Assembly (NCBI RefSeq): GCF_002575655.3
Contig: NC_053035.3
Location: 374,457,792-374,521,791, forward strand
Direction: 5' to 3'
From: Aegilops tauschii subsp. strangulata
Lineage: Eukaryota; Streptophyta; Magnoliopsida; Poales; Poaceae
DNA length: 64,000 nt
Notes under the pieces: model-generated
Database searches by the model: none
Seen by the model: only the letters and a program-made list of their open reading frames with translations
Told to the model about the DNA's origin: nothing
Made by a program: the position numbers and the translations under genes
Part shown: positions 11,057 to 21,856 of the stretch, piece by piece
How positions within the stretch are numbered: position 1 is the stretch's first letter
Layout: each line of letters opens with the position of its first letter

Positions 11057-12408
11057 GAGACCTATTCTGCACAACTCCAAAAGTCCTGAAACTCCACGGA
11101 AGTTATTTTTGGAAATAATAAAAAATATTGAGCGGAAGAAATACCAGAGGGGGCCCACACCCTGGCCATGAGGGTGGGGGCGCGCCCTACCCCCCTGGGC
11201 GCGCCCCCCTGCCTTGTGGGCCCTCTAGTGGCCCTCCGGTGCCCATCTTCTGCTATATGAAGTCTTTCGTCCGAGGAAAAATCATAAGCAAGCTTTCGGG
11301 ACGAGACTCCGCCGCCACGAGGCGGAACCTTGGCGGAATCAATCTAGGGCTTTGGCGGAGCTGTTCTGCCGGGGAAACTTCCCTCCGAGAGGGGGAAATC
11401 ATCGCCATCGTCATCACCAACGCTCCTCTCATCGGAAGGGGGCCAATCTCCATCAACATCTTCACCAGCACCATCTCCTCTCAAACCCTAGTTCATCTCT
11501 TGTATCCCATTCTTGTCTCTAAGTCTGAGATTGGTACTTGTAGGTTGCTAGTAGTGTTGATTACTCCTTGTAGTTGATGCTAGTTGGTTTATTTGGTGGA
11601 AGATCATATGTTCAGATCCTATATGCATATTAATACTCCTCTGATTATGAACATGAATATGCTTTGTGAGTAGTTACGTTTGTTCCTGAGGACATGGGAG
11701 AAGTCTTGCTATTAGTAGTCATGTGAATTTGGTATTCGTTCGATATTTTGATGAGATGTATGTTGTCTCTCCTCTAGTGGTGTCATGTGAACGTCGAATA
11801 CATGACACTTCACCATTATTTGGGCCTAGAGGAAGGCATTGGGAAGTAATAAGTAGATGATGGGTTGCTAGAGTGACAGAAGCCTAAACCCTAGTTTATG
11901 CGTTGCTTCGTAAGGGGCTGATTTGGATCCCTATGTTTCATGCTATGGTTAGGTTTACCTTAATACTTCTTTTGTAGTTGCAGATGCTTGCAATAGGAGT
12001 TAATCATAAGTGGGATGCATGTCCAAGTAAGGACAGCACCCAAGCACCGGTCCACCCACATATCAAATTATCAAAGTACCGAACGCGAATCATATGAACG
12101 TGATGAAAACTAGCTTGACGATAATTCCCATGTGTCCTCGGGAGCGCTTTTCTCTATATAAGAGTTTGTCCAGGCTTGTCCTTTGCTGTAAAAAGGATTG
12201 GGCCACCTTGCTGCACTTTATTTACTTTTGTTACTTGTTGCTCGTTACAAATTACCTTATCACAAAACTATCTATTACCTATAATTTCAGTGCTTGCAGA
12301 GAATACCTTGCTGAAAACCGCTTATCATTTCCTTCTGCTCCTCGTTGGGTTCGACACTCTTACTTATCGAAAGGACTACGATAGATCCCCTATACTTGTG
12401 GGTTATCA
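11057..12408 (+). repeat. 3' LTR of element C, missing about its first 170 bp
   Basis: It begins at GAGACCTATTCTGCACAACT, equal to 7204 in the 5' LTR, and runs to TGTGGGTTATCA at 12408. By eye only scattered substitutions separate it from the 5' LTR. The missing start was lost with the insertion and later rearrangement of D. Confidence 0.88.
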
Positions 12409-12413
12409 AGGAG

Positions 12414-12992
12414 GCATAGCAATAGAAGCAAGACCAATTATTTCATCCTTACTAGGCAATTTTTATTATGAGGTTGTCTATTAAACTTAGAGAAATTAAA
12501 CTCATGAGACTAATCACCAAAGCTAACACTGACATTTTGTTTATGGCAATCTATAGTAGCATTGACAGTGTTTAAGAAGTTCTACCAAACATTATGGGAC
12601 AAAAATCATCTTGGGGAAACAATAACTAGAAAATCAGTAGGGTATTTTATCTTCCCACACAAGACTTCAACATCTCTAACAATCCCAAGTGGTGTGATGG
12701 TGTCTCTATTAGCAAGTTTAATAGTAACATATATGTCTTCTATTTCAGTGGGTGCTATATCATTCATAATTTCTTGCTATAAGGTAAAAGGAATAGCACT
12801 CATGCTAGCACCTAAGTCACATAAACCGTGATAACAGTGATCTCGTATTTTAACTGAGACAACAGGCATGCCAACAACAGGTCTATGTTTATCTTTTTCA
12901 TCGGGTTTGGCAATTCTAGCAGCCTCATCACAGAAGTAAATAACATGCCCATCAATATTTTCTACCAGGAGATCTTTAACCATAGCAAACAC
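12414..12992 (-). pseudogene. Element B aspartic protease region
   Basis: On the minus strand 71 codons from 12992 read VKDLLVENIDGHVIYFCDEA and then a retropepsin-like active-site stretch CDLGASMSAIPF, in which DLGAS replaces the usual D-S/T-G-A/S. After a stop near 12777 the same family continues in other frames, with the GRTFLNT-like end near 12560. The protein then runs into the AGGAG target site of element C and resumes at 7027. The enzyme would cut the gag-pol polyprotein; this copy is broken by stops. Confidence 0.75.
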
Positions 12993-14080
12993 TAGGTTCT
13001 ACTTTAATTTTCTCAGAGGGTTTAGGTTCTTTAATATTACTTTTGCGAACCACAATTGATACCTTAGCATGTTCCTTTATCCTAACAGGGAAAGGTGGCT
13101 TATCAATATAGGCAGTAGGTACAACTGGATCAACATTGTAAATAGTAGTTTCATCTTTAGCTTTAACCGGTTCTTTAATTTATTCTTTAATAGGGAGATG
13201 ATATTTAAACCACTTCTCCTTAGGGAGATCAACATGAGTAGAAAATGATTCACAAAAAGAGGCTACTATCTCAGAGTCAAGCCATATTTAGTGCTAAACT
13301 TGTGAAAAACATCGGTATTCATAAAAGAATTAACACAATCAAACTTAAGCTTAATACCTGACTCTTCACCTTCGTCGAGTTCCCAATCTTTGCGTTTAAT
13401 TCTTCCTGAAAGATCCAACCTGAATTCAATAGTCTTCTTCATGAAAGAACCAGTACAAGAAGTATCAAGCATGGATTGAGCATCACGAGAAAGCCGAGCA
13501 TAAAAGTTCTGAATAATAATTTATCTCAAGAGCTCATGATTGGGGCATGAATATAACATTGACTTAAGCCTCCCCAACCTAGAGCGATACTTTCTCCTTC
13601 ACGAGGCCAAAAATTATATATATAATTCCGATCACGATGAACTAGCTGCATAGGATAATTTTTTTGGTGAAATTCCAATTTCAATCGATTCCAGTTCTAA
13701 CATCCAATATCATCGCATAGCCTATACCATGCCAATGATTTTCCCTTCAAAGATAAAGGGAAAACCTTCTTCTTAGCTTCATCTCCTGGTAAACCTGCAA
13801 GCTTAAATAATCCACAAATTTCATCCACATAGATCAAGTGCATATCAGGATGTTTTGTTCCATCTCCTGCATAAGGATTAGCTAGCAGTTGTTCTATCAT
13901 ACCCGAAGGAATGTCATAACCAATATTTTCAGTAGGTGCAGTAGGTTGAGGGGCAACTAATTGTGCTTCTGGTCGAGGTGAGATACCCCGAACAAACCCC
14001 TTAAAGGATGGTTTTCCATAGTAGCAAGTGATAATAAATTTCAGCACGTAGTAATAAGTTTTCCTTACCAAGAGCGCTTC
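12993..14080 (-). pseudogene. Element B gag (broken)
   Basis: Minus-strand counterpart of the gag in element C. Readable blocks: from about 14020 to 13697, with SGMIEQLLANPYAGDG and FPLSLKGKSLAWYRLCDD; from 13472 to 13266, with SGIKLKFDCVNSFMNTDVFH; and on to KSNIKEPKPSEKIKVEPS near 13030, just before the protease. Stops and frame changes lie near 14020, 13690 and 13265. Fragments follow the normal order, so this is a decayed single gag. Confidence 0.8.
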
Positions 14081-14082
14081 AC

Positions 14083-14100
14083 TCCCCGGCAACGGCGCCA
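14083..14100 (-). other. Primer-binding site of element B
   Basis: Minus-strand TGGCGCCGTTGCCGGGGA, identical to that of C; complementary to the tRNA-Asp 3' end. Confidence 0.88.
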
Positions 14101-14111
14101 GAAAAGAGTCT

Positions 14112-16972
14112 TGATGACCCACAAGTATAGGGAATCAATCATAGTCCTTTTGATAAGTAAGAGTGTCGAACCCAACGAGGAGCAGAAGGAAATGACAAGT
14201 TGTTTTCAGCAAGGTAATTTCTGCAAGCACTGAAATAGTCGGTAACAGGTAGTTTGATAGCAAGATAATTTGTAACGGACAAGTAACGGTAATGGTAAAT
14301 AAAGTGCAGCAAGGTAGTGATAACCCACAAGTATAGGGGATTGTTTGTAGCCTTTTTCAATAAATAAGAGTGTCGAACCCAACGAGGTGCTAAAGGTAGA
14401 ACAAATATTCCCTCAAGTTCTATCGACCACCGATACAACTCTACGCACACTTGACGTCTGCTTTACCTAAAACAAGTATGAAAATATGTTGCAAGAATAA
14501 AACTATGAGTACTTTGCAAGAATAAAACTATGAATAAATTGCAAGGTAATAAAAGTAGATAGCTTTTGTCAACAAGAAAGTCATTTGTCCCTAGGCAATC
14601 GATAACTAGACCGGTAATCATTCATGCAATTTTATATGAGGGAGAGGCATGAGCTAACATACTTTCTCTACTTGGATCATATGCACTTATGATTGGAACT
14701 CTATCAAGCATCCGCAACTAACAAAGATCATTAATGTAAAACCCAACCATAACATTAAGTATCAAGTCCTCTTTACTCCCATATGCAATAGCCCACTTAC
14801 TTGGGTCTGTGTATTCTGTCACTCATGCACCCACTATAAGCGAATTATGAACGTATTGCAACACCCTACAGCGGGAATCCCTCACATTTGCGCGACACTA
14901 AGGGAACCATAGGACAGCACCATAATAAATATACACTCATACCAACCAAGATCATGATTAGCCCATAGGACAAAACGGATCTACTCAAACATCATAAGAT
15001 AGCCACATATCATTGGGAAATAATATATAGTGTTGAGCACCATGTTTAAGTAGAGATTACAACGGCGAGAAGGGGTGTTACACCGCTGCATAGAGGGGGA
15101 GAAAGTTGGTGTTGACGGTAGCAAGATTGTTGATGTAGATCGCCGTCACGATCATTGCCCCGGCGGCACTCTGGCGCCACCGAGAGAGAGGGGGAAAGAT
15201 CCCCCATCCTTCTTCTTATTCCTTGGCCTCCCCCCCCCTAGATGGGAGGAGAGTTCCCCCTCTGGTCTGTGGCCTCCATAGTGGTAGAGGGGCGGGAGCC
15301 CCTCTGAGGTTGGATCTCCCTCTCTCTTCTCTTCTGTTTCGCGTTTTTTGTTTTCTAGCCGAAAACCGTTTCTTATATTCCCGGAGATCCGTAACTCCGA
15401 TTGCGCTGAGATTTTAACACGATTTTTTTCCGGATATAAGCTTCCTTGCGCCCGAAGTTGAGATCCAACCGACATTTGAGGATGGCACAACCCACCACCA
15501 CGCGCCTAGGCTGCCTGGCACGCCCAGGTGTCTTGTGGTGGCTGTGGGCCCCAGTTTGTGTTGATTCCACCTCCCAAAAATCACATATATTCCAAAATTA
15601 TTCTTCGTAAATTTTTATCGTGTTTGGACTTCATTTGATATGGATATTCTGCAAGAAAAAAACATGCAAAAAATAGGAACTGGCACTGGGCACTGGATCA
15701 ATAGGTTAGTCCAATAAATCATATAAAATGTTGCCAAAAATATGTGAAAGTTGTATAATATTGGCATGAAACAATCAAAAATTATAGATACGATGGAGAC
15801 GTATCAAGTAGCCCAATCCTTTTGTGGCAAAGGACAGGCCAAAACGGTCTTTTATAATAAGCAAAGCGTTCTTGAGGGCACACGGGAATTTCATCTAGTC
15901 ACTTTCATCATGTTTGTTTGTTTGCGTTCGCTACTTTGATAATTTGATATGTGTGTGGACTGGTGCTTGGGTGCTGTTCTTACTTGAATAAACCTCCCAC
16001 TTATGATTAACCCCCGCGCAAGCATTCGCAACAATGATAAAAGTATTAAGATAAAATCTAACCATAGCATTAAACATTTGGATCCAAATCGGTCCCTTAC
16101 GAAGTAGCGCATAAACTAGGGTTTAAGCTTCTGTCACTCTAGCAACCCATCATCTAATAACTACTCCACAATGCATTCCCTTAGGCCCAAAGATGGTGAA
16201 CTACCATGCAGTCGACATTCACATGACACCAGGAAATCACAACATACATATCATCAAAATATCAAACACATATCAAATTCACATGATTACTTGCAACATG
16301 ATCTCTCCCGTGACCGCAAGAAAAACCTAACTACTCACAAATGATAATCATGCTCAAGATCAGAGGGGTATTAAATAGCATAATGGATCTGAACATATAA
16401 TCTTCCACCAAATAAACCATATAGTAATCAACTACAAGATGTAATCAACACTACTAGTCACCCACAGGTACCAATCTAAGGTTCCGGTACAAAGATTGAA
16501 CACAAGAGATGAACTAGGGTTTGAGAGGAGGTGGTGCTATTGAACATGTTGATGGAGATTGCCCTCCCCCCAAAGATGAGAGGGTTGTTGGTGATGACGA
16601 TGGCTTCGATTTCCCCCTCCGGGACGGAAGTTCCCCCGGCGGAATCGCTCCGCTAGAGGGCAAAACTGCTCCCGGCGCGCCCTGGTGTCTTATGGTCACC
16701 AGGTGCCCCCCCTCCGGTAGTTAGTTGCTCCAGTATTTTTATATATTCCAAAACAATTCTTCGTAAATTTCAGCTCATTTGGAGATGTGCATAATAGGTA
16801 TCTCTGACGTAGCTTTTTCATGTCCAGAACTCCAGCTACCGGTATTCTCCCTCTTTATGTAAACCTTACATATTATGAGAGAAAAGGCATTAGAATTACT
16901 CCATAAAGCCTTATTATGCATAAAGACCTTATAAATAACAGTAGGAAAACATGATGCAAAATGGACGTATCA
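14112..16972 (-). repeat. 5' LTR of element B, split by solo LTR E
   Basis: On the minus strand it starts TGATACGTCCATTTTGCATC at 16972 and ends ...ACTTGTGGGTCATCA at 14112, the same termini as element C. Without the inserted E (14318-15806 plus a 5-bp duplication) it is about 1.37 kb, somewhat shorter than C's LTR. It is the oldest-looking LTR of this family here. Confidence 0.85.
14318..15806 (-). repeat. Solo LTR E (Athila-like)
   Basis: 1489 bp with ends TGATACGTCTCC (minus, at 15806) and TTGTGGGTTATCA (minus, at 14318). Flanks are GGTAG (14313-14317) and AGTAG (15807-15811), a target duplication with one change. Removing it joins the two parts of B's LTR in register with C's LTR (AAAAGGATTGGGC...CACTTTATTTAC), which confirms the insertion. 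Both internal domain and second LTR are absent, as after LTR-LTR recombination. LTR remnant D is a relative. Confidence 0.88.
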
Positions 16973-17361
16973 TGCATATGGGAGGAAACAAAATCTTGAT
17001 GATATCCCTAAGAAAACGGGCACGATCTCTGCCTCGAAGGGACGTTCCAGCAACAAGTTTGCCTCTGGCCGTGATTTGCGGGAAGCAGCAACTGCTCGAC
17101 CTGTCGTGCGGTGGGTCCTTTCGATAAAGTTGTCAGACTATGTGGAACCGTTCACACCGAGGTGCTTGGCCTTCGAGGCTAAGCTTTCCAATCTCTTCGG
17201 GCGAAGGGGACATGTTCGGTCCGGCTTCGGCTGGCATCGCTCCTTTGAAGGAGTGGTTCGAAAATTACAAGGAGGAACTCGTGTGTCGAGCCAAGGACTT
17301 CGGATCAGAGGTTCTTATTAAAAAGATCATCCTCGGCGTAGAAGACTAGTTCGAGGGCTAC

Positions 17362-17829
17362 TGACGGTGTCCTGGATAAGGGGGTACTAACCGAGTCAGC
17401 CCATTCTCCTTGGGGTGGGCCGATGAGCCCTCATTCATGGTCAAGGTGGACTCCGAAGGCCGTACACAGGAGGCGTGATCAAGACTGTCTCTCCCGAAGA
17501 CTTGACCTAGCTCCTAGTTGCCGACCTTGTAACTCTAGATACCCTCCCTGGAGTGTATATAAGCCATAGGGTTTGGCCCGTAGAGGGGACATCAACACAA
17601 AATCATTCGCCTACCCTAGAGTTAGATCACACATTACGATCTCGAGGTAGACCAACTCTGTACTTCATACATCTTCATCAATATAAACAAGAGCAGGACG
17701 TAGGGTTTTACCTCCATCAAGAGGGACCAAACCTGGGTAAACATCGTCTCCTTCGTTCTTGTTACCCTTGATCCGAGATCCGCGGCTCGGGACCCCCTAC
17801 CCCGAGGTCTGCCGGTTTTGACACCAACA
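17362..17829 (+). repeat. 3' LTR of element K
   Basis: 468 bp, TGACGGTGTCCTGGATAAGG to GGTTTTGACACCAACA. Its ends, length and 3' segment (CCTGGGTAAACATCGT, CGGGACCCCCTACCC) are close to the 470-bp LTRs of element F, so K and F are related families. No primer-binding site follows, consistent with a 3' LTR. Confidence 0.8.
17556..17562 (+). promoter_or_regulatory. Probable TATA box in K LTR
   Basis: TATATAA about 195 bp into the LTR, the same relative place as in the F LTRs (25744, 38136). Confidence 0.6.
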
Positions 17830-18348
17830 CCCGGGCTGACCGGCACCCCTCATATCTAGCCAAAATCTAGGGCGGATATGGGACACCCGGGCACACCTGG
17901 ACCCGTCCGTCACGTCGGTCCCAGCCCATGCTGGCCCACCTGCCCATATATATTCCTCCCCATCTGCTCGTCGGACCAAAGCCTAGCCACTTCACTCCAC
18001 TTCTCCTTCACTCCCCTTCGCCACCCAAGATCCCGTCCGCCGATCTCTGGCCTTCTCCGGCAAGGCGGGCAGCAGATCCGAGTCCTACACCTCCAGATCT
18101 GTCAACCCCGAGCTTATCCCATGTGGCCCAGAGGAGGAGCTGGCCGTCCGACGGCAGTGCTTGGATTCCTTTCATCAGGAATCCATTGTGTCTGCCCAAA
18201 TGGTGCATGGATTCGGTGCTAGGTGTACCATCGCTGCCTCACCAGAGGCGATGCGGTTCCTCTGGCATCCAAACGCGTGGCGGACGCACAACCCCTCTGT
18301 TGGCCCGCCGAGGCCATGGATGCACCATGGGCATCATCTGATGCAAAC

Positions 18349-18576
18349 ATGACTTACCGGTGTGCAAGGTAGCGGGCGCGGGAGGCGGCAGCAGCCCTCG
18401 CGGCGGTGGACATTGCGGAGGCTAAGCTGCATTCCCTGACTCCCCGTATGGTGCACCTGTCCGGGCGCCGCAACCTCATCGTGGTGGATGTCGCCGGCTC
18501 ATCCCATGACGGATCTATCATCGATCTGACGTCCACCGGCACCGTCCGGGTTCCAGGCTCCGACGAGGAAGAGTAG
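18349..18576 (+). pseudogene. Coding remnant of a transposon-like protein C-terminus
   Basis: One frame reads REAAAALAAVDIAEAKLHSL and continues through NLIVVDVAG and IIDLTSTGTVRV to an acidic end SDEEE and TAG at 18574-18576. An in-frame TAG lies at about 18370, just after a possible ATG at 18349. An Ala-rich helix followed by a hydrophobic VVDV/IDLT stretch and an acidic tail resembles C-terminal parts of the first protein of some grass Harbinger elements, but I cannot confirm that. No host gene was recognised. Confidence 0.35.
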
Positions 18577-18700
18577 GGCATGAGAGACGACGATGCCTTG
18601 AGTCCTGTTAGCCGGCTCGTGTCCCATGCCTACTCTACCTTGCTGGTGAATGGACCAATACTCGCAGAGTGCAGCAGGCCGCCGGATATGGGCACGGTGG

Positions 18701-18990
18701 AGCCGGACGAGCTCCATTTAAAGATCGGTTTACATTGCATGTAATAATATGGATTTGAGGTTTCTAATTTGAGGTATCCCATTGTAGAATGAAATATTTA
18801 AGGCATGACCGATCACCGCGCCCGGGCGCGTTCGCGGGCGTTTGAGCATGGAAGAGCCGGATGAGCTCCATTTAAATATCGGTTTACGTTGCATGTTTGA
18901 GGTATTCTGTGTAGAATGAAATATTTAAGGCATGACCGGTCACTTTCCCCAGACGCACCCGTGCGCGTTCGCGGGTGTTTGAGGGGTCGG
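18701..18990 (+). repeat. Imperfect tandem duplication, about 154-bp unit
   Basis: Unit 1 starts AGCCGGACGAGCTCCATTTA at 18701 and unit 2 starts AGCCGGATGAGCTCCATTTA at 18855. Both contain GTAGAATGAAATATTTAAGG and a CGTTCGCGGG.GTTTGAG block. It lies just inside the right end of the Harbinger-like remnant. Confidence 0.8.
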
Positions 18991-19021
18991 ATTTGTCAAG
19001 TCCGGTTGTAGATGCTCTAAT

Positions 19022-19261
19022 AACTAAGACCGTGTCCATCCATTTTTTAAGAAAGAAAGCATCCTCTCTAATTTTATTTAGTTGAAAGCACGGAGATTAG
19101 AGCATCTAAAACCAAAGTGCACAAATCTACCTCCCTAAATGTCCGCGGGATTGTCCACACAGCGTCGGTTTCCCTTAGATGTCCTCTTTTACTACCACCC
19201 TCAGTTTTGAAACCTTAAATCCATGCCAACGCATACATGTTGATCATTACACGTAAACAAT
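19022..19261. other. Short non-coding stretch between remnant and LINE
   Basis: Contains GATTAGAGCATCTAAAACC near 19097, which is inverted relative to TAGATGCTCTAAT near 19010. It may be the left end of a second Harbinger-like element whose body is the transposase pseudogene beyond the LINE. The LINE target copy TACACGTAAACAAT is at 19248-19261. Confidence 0.4.
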
Positions 19262-19274
19262 GTCATGATGAATA

Positions 19275-20164
19275 ATGAGGGGCCTATTTTGGAATAGCAG
19301 AGGTCTTGTTGACTTGGCTAAGCATATGTTCCTTGCTGAAACTTTGAATGGATATAAGTTATACTTTATTGCATTTTCAAAAATGGGTCGGGACAATTTC
19401 TGGTGGTGCAAACTTCGATTGGCATTATCTACCACCCAAGGGGAGATCAAGCGGGATCTTACTTGGACTTAATTGTGGTACATTGGAAGTCCTAAATGTG
19501 TTTGGGTGACTTCACTGTCAAATTTCATGTGAGATAAAAAATTAACAGTTTTAGGTGGGCTTTGGTGGCGGTGTATGGTGCGGCACAGCCGGAGCTCAAG
19601 CTTGATTTCCTGGCAGACTTGGTGAGGATCTGTGGGAAGCTGAGGTTACCCATTTTGGTTGTGGTGATTTTAACATTATTCGAAGGAGATAGGAGAAGAA
19701 TAACGAAAACTTTGATGGAAGATGGTCGTTTATGTTTAACACCAGCACTGAGATGAATTCTTGACCAGCGAGAGATTGACCTCACAGGCAGACAGTTCAC
19801 TTGGGCGAACAATTTGGCGAACCCAACATACGAGAAATTGGACAGAGTGCTGACCAATGTTGACTGGGAGCAGAAATTTCCCTTAGTTACGGTGCGAGCA
19901 TTACAAAGGGTAATCTCGGTGCGAGCATTACAAAGGGTAATCTCTGACCATATTCCACTACTTATTGATTCAGGAGATGCAACTCACACTGGCAACATGA
20001 ATACCTTTTCTTTCAAAATGACATGGTTTGAAAAGGAGGGATTCTTGGACCTGATTGACACAGAGTGGGCTAAGGAAACTAGAGGGATTTCGGATGTTTT
20101 TTTGACTGGTAACTGTAGGGAAAAACCCCCCACAGCATTCAAAACTTTATTTCAAAAAAAGTAG
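19275..20164 (+). pseudogene. LINE ORF2, endonuclease part (broken)
   Basis: Begins with the APE-type endonuclease opening MRGLFWNSRGL; continues in several frames through ALVAVYGAAQPELKLDF (19562 on) and a block ending ISDHIPLLIDSGDA (to about 19980). The active enzyme nicks target DNA to prime reverse transcription. Frame changes lie near 19472, 19756 and 20164. A perfect 27-bp tandem duplication (19891-19917 and 19918-19944) doubles the residues VRALQRVIS. Confidence 0.8.
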
Positions 20165-20207
20165 AATACAATATACAAAGATTACAAGGGATTTCGGATG
20201 TTGATAA

Positions 20208-21850
20208 ATGGCAATGCAAAATAACGCACGTGTGACAGTTCCTATGGGGATGGGCAAAAATGAGAGCGAAATTTATAGATCCCAAAAAGATAGGTTTTTG
20301 AAGCTCATTGACAAACTCGACATAAAGGCCGAGGTTGATATACTCGATGTGTCTGGCAATGTTGCTAAGAGGGAGACCGAAGTGAAGCTAGCGAAGCTTC
20401 TTAGAGAGGAAGAGTTGATGTGGGCTCTTAGAGCTAAAGTTCGGAAAGTAATTCAGGGAGACAATAATACCCAGTTTTTCCATATGATTGCAAATGGAAA
20501 ACACAGAAAGAAGAAAATTATCCAACTTGAGCAGGATGAGGGTACAATTGTTGGGCATGAGAACCTAAAATTGTACGTCTCTAACTTCTTTAAGAGGATT
20601 TTTGGGGTACCTACGGAGAATTCTGTTTCTCTAAATGAGGATATGGTTAGGGATATTCCTCAATTGAGTGCAGACGAGAATGAGGAGTTTTCAGCACCAT
20701 TCCCTGAAGAGGAAGTGTATGAGGCAATCGGTCAAATGAAAATTAATAAGGCACCTGGTCCTGATGGATTCCCAGCTGGATTTTACAAGAAATGTTGGGG
20801 CATCTTTAAAGGGGATCTTATGCCCACGTTCTAGGATTTGTTTAATGGTCACCTTCAACTTTTCAAGTTAAACTTTCGGACAATCACTTTGTTACCAAAG
20901 AAGGAGGAGGCGGTTCGCATTGAGCAGTTCAGACCGATATGTCTGCTGAATGTGAGCCTTAAGATTTTCATCGAAGTTGGGACTAATCGCCTCACAAATA
21001 TCACACACTCGGTTGTTCAGCCAACACATACCACGTTTGTGATGGGACGACATATTCTACAAGGGGTGGTCGTCCTGCATAAGACCCTGCATAAGATTCA
21101 CTCAAAGAAACTCGATGGTGCAGTTTTCAAAGTGGATTTCGAGAAGGCTTATGACAAAGTTAAGTGGCCATTCTTGCAACACACCTTGCGTATAAAGGGG
21201 TTTGATGAAGCCTAGAGGAAGAAAGTTGAGTCCTTCGTACAGGCATGTAGCATCGGGATAAAGATTAATGATGAGATAGGTCATTATTTCCAGATGCAAA
21301 AGGGATTGGGACAGGGTGTCCGATGTCTCCTATCCTTTTTAACGTGGTTGCAGATATTCTAGCAGTCCTCATTGGTAAAGCCAAGGAGGACGGCCAGGTG
21401 GGTGGGCTCATTCCTCATCTTGTTGATGGTGGAGTGTCCATCTTGCAATATGTGGACGATAGTATTATTTTCATGGAACATGATAATGGCAAAGGCTAGA
21501 AATATGAAATTGGTCCTATGTCTTTTTGAACAACTGTTGGGATTGGAGATTACCTTCAACAAGAGTGAACTTTTCTGTTTGGGTGCACCAAGGATGAGCA
21601 GGAAGAGTACATGCGGTTGTTCGGATGTGAGTTGGGGTCCCTCCCTTTTAGTTATCTGGGAATACCAATTCACCACCGCAAACTCATAAACAAGGAGTGG
21701 AAATGTATTGAAGATAGATTTGAGAAGAAACTAAGATGCTGGAAGGGCAAGCTTATCTCTTATTGGGAACATCTAATTCTTGTTAGTTATGTACTCACAA
21801 GCATGCCGATGTTCCTATTATCCTTCTTTGAAGTTCCGGTAGGGGTATGA
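20208..21850 (+). pseudogene. LINE ORF2, reverse transcriptase part (broken)
   Basis: Contains the L1 RT landmarks in order: NKAPGPDGFPAGFYKKCW (near 20750), ITLLPKK, FRPICLLNVSLKIF, KVDFEKAYDKV (near 21135), KGLGQG (near 21300) and the catalytic YVDD at 21449-21460, which is intact. Stops or frame changes occur at about 20834, 21215, 21330 and 21680, followed by SYLGIPIHHRKL. One coding sequence is spread over all three frames, so it is inactive. Confidence 0.88.
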
Positions 21851-21856
21851 AAAAGA

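Larger units (their letters stand above)
7033..12408 (+). mobile_element. Element C: deleted Athila-like retrotransposon inside B, opposite strand
   Basis: Bounded by AGGAG at 7028-7032 and again at 12409-12413, a perfect 5-bp target-site duplication. The 5' LTR is 7033-8554 and the 3' LTR, lacking its first part, is 11057-12408. Between them are only a primer-binding site, a partial gag and a foreign LTR remnant (D). Protease, RT and integrase were lost by deletion. LTR and gag are of the same family as B, so a family member inserted into a relative in opposite orientation, giving diverged inverted copies of LTR and gag around 12.4 kb. Confidence 0.88.
5454..16972 (-). mobile_element. Element B: Athila-like gag-pro-pol retrotransposon, interrupted by A, C and E
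   Basis: On the minus strand the order is LTR (16972-14112, with solo LTR E inside), primer-binding site, gag remnant, protease (12992-12414), then, after the insertion of C (12408-7033), the RT and RNase H region (7027-5454), which stops where A was inserted. The rest of RNase H, integrase and the other LTR must lie left of the window. The reading frame on the two sides of C joins around the 5-bp duplication AGGAG, which supports B as the host of C. Gag and pol carry several stops and frameshifts, so this copy is dead. The order LTR - tRNA-Asp primer site - gag - pro - RT - RNase H fits Athila-type Ty3/gypsy elements. Its outer boundary at 16972 abuts the tail of element K. Confidence 0.85.
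16973..17829 (+). mobile_element. Element K: 3' end of a gypsy-type element, interrupted by B
   Basis: A 3' LTR (17362-17829) is preceded by about 390 bp of internal sequence ending in a purine-rich TCGAGGGCTAC. The internal part has blocks resembling the 3' end of element F (the GGGCACGATCTCTGCCTCGA block near 17020 against the similar block near 37620). The remainder of K should lie left of the window, because B was inserted at 16972/16973. I see no coding region here. Confidence 0.7.
17830..19021 (+). mobile_element. Harbinger-like DNA transposon remnant
   Basis: GC-rich sequence with a TATA-like CCATATATATTCC at about 17944-17954, a leader-like stretch, a coding remnant (to 18576) and a right end that on the minus strand reads GAGCATCTACAACCGGACTT next to TAA. 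Ends beginning GAGCATCTCCAACCGG-like with a TAA/TTA target are common in grass PIF/Harbinger elements. No matching left end is visible, perhaps because K was inserted there. Assignment is tentative. Confidence 0.45.

Noticed and set aside
17878..18341. Overlapping plus-strand ORFs of 114 and 137 codons
   Set aside because: GC-rich leader of the Harbinger-like remnant; frames overlap each other and no domain is recognisable.
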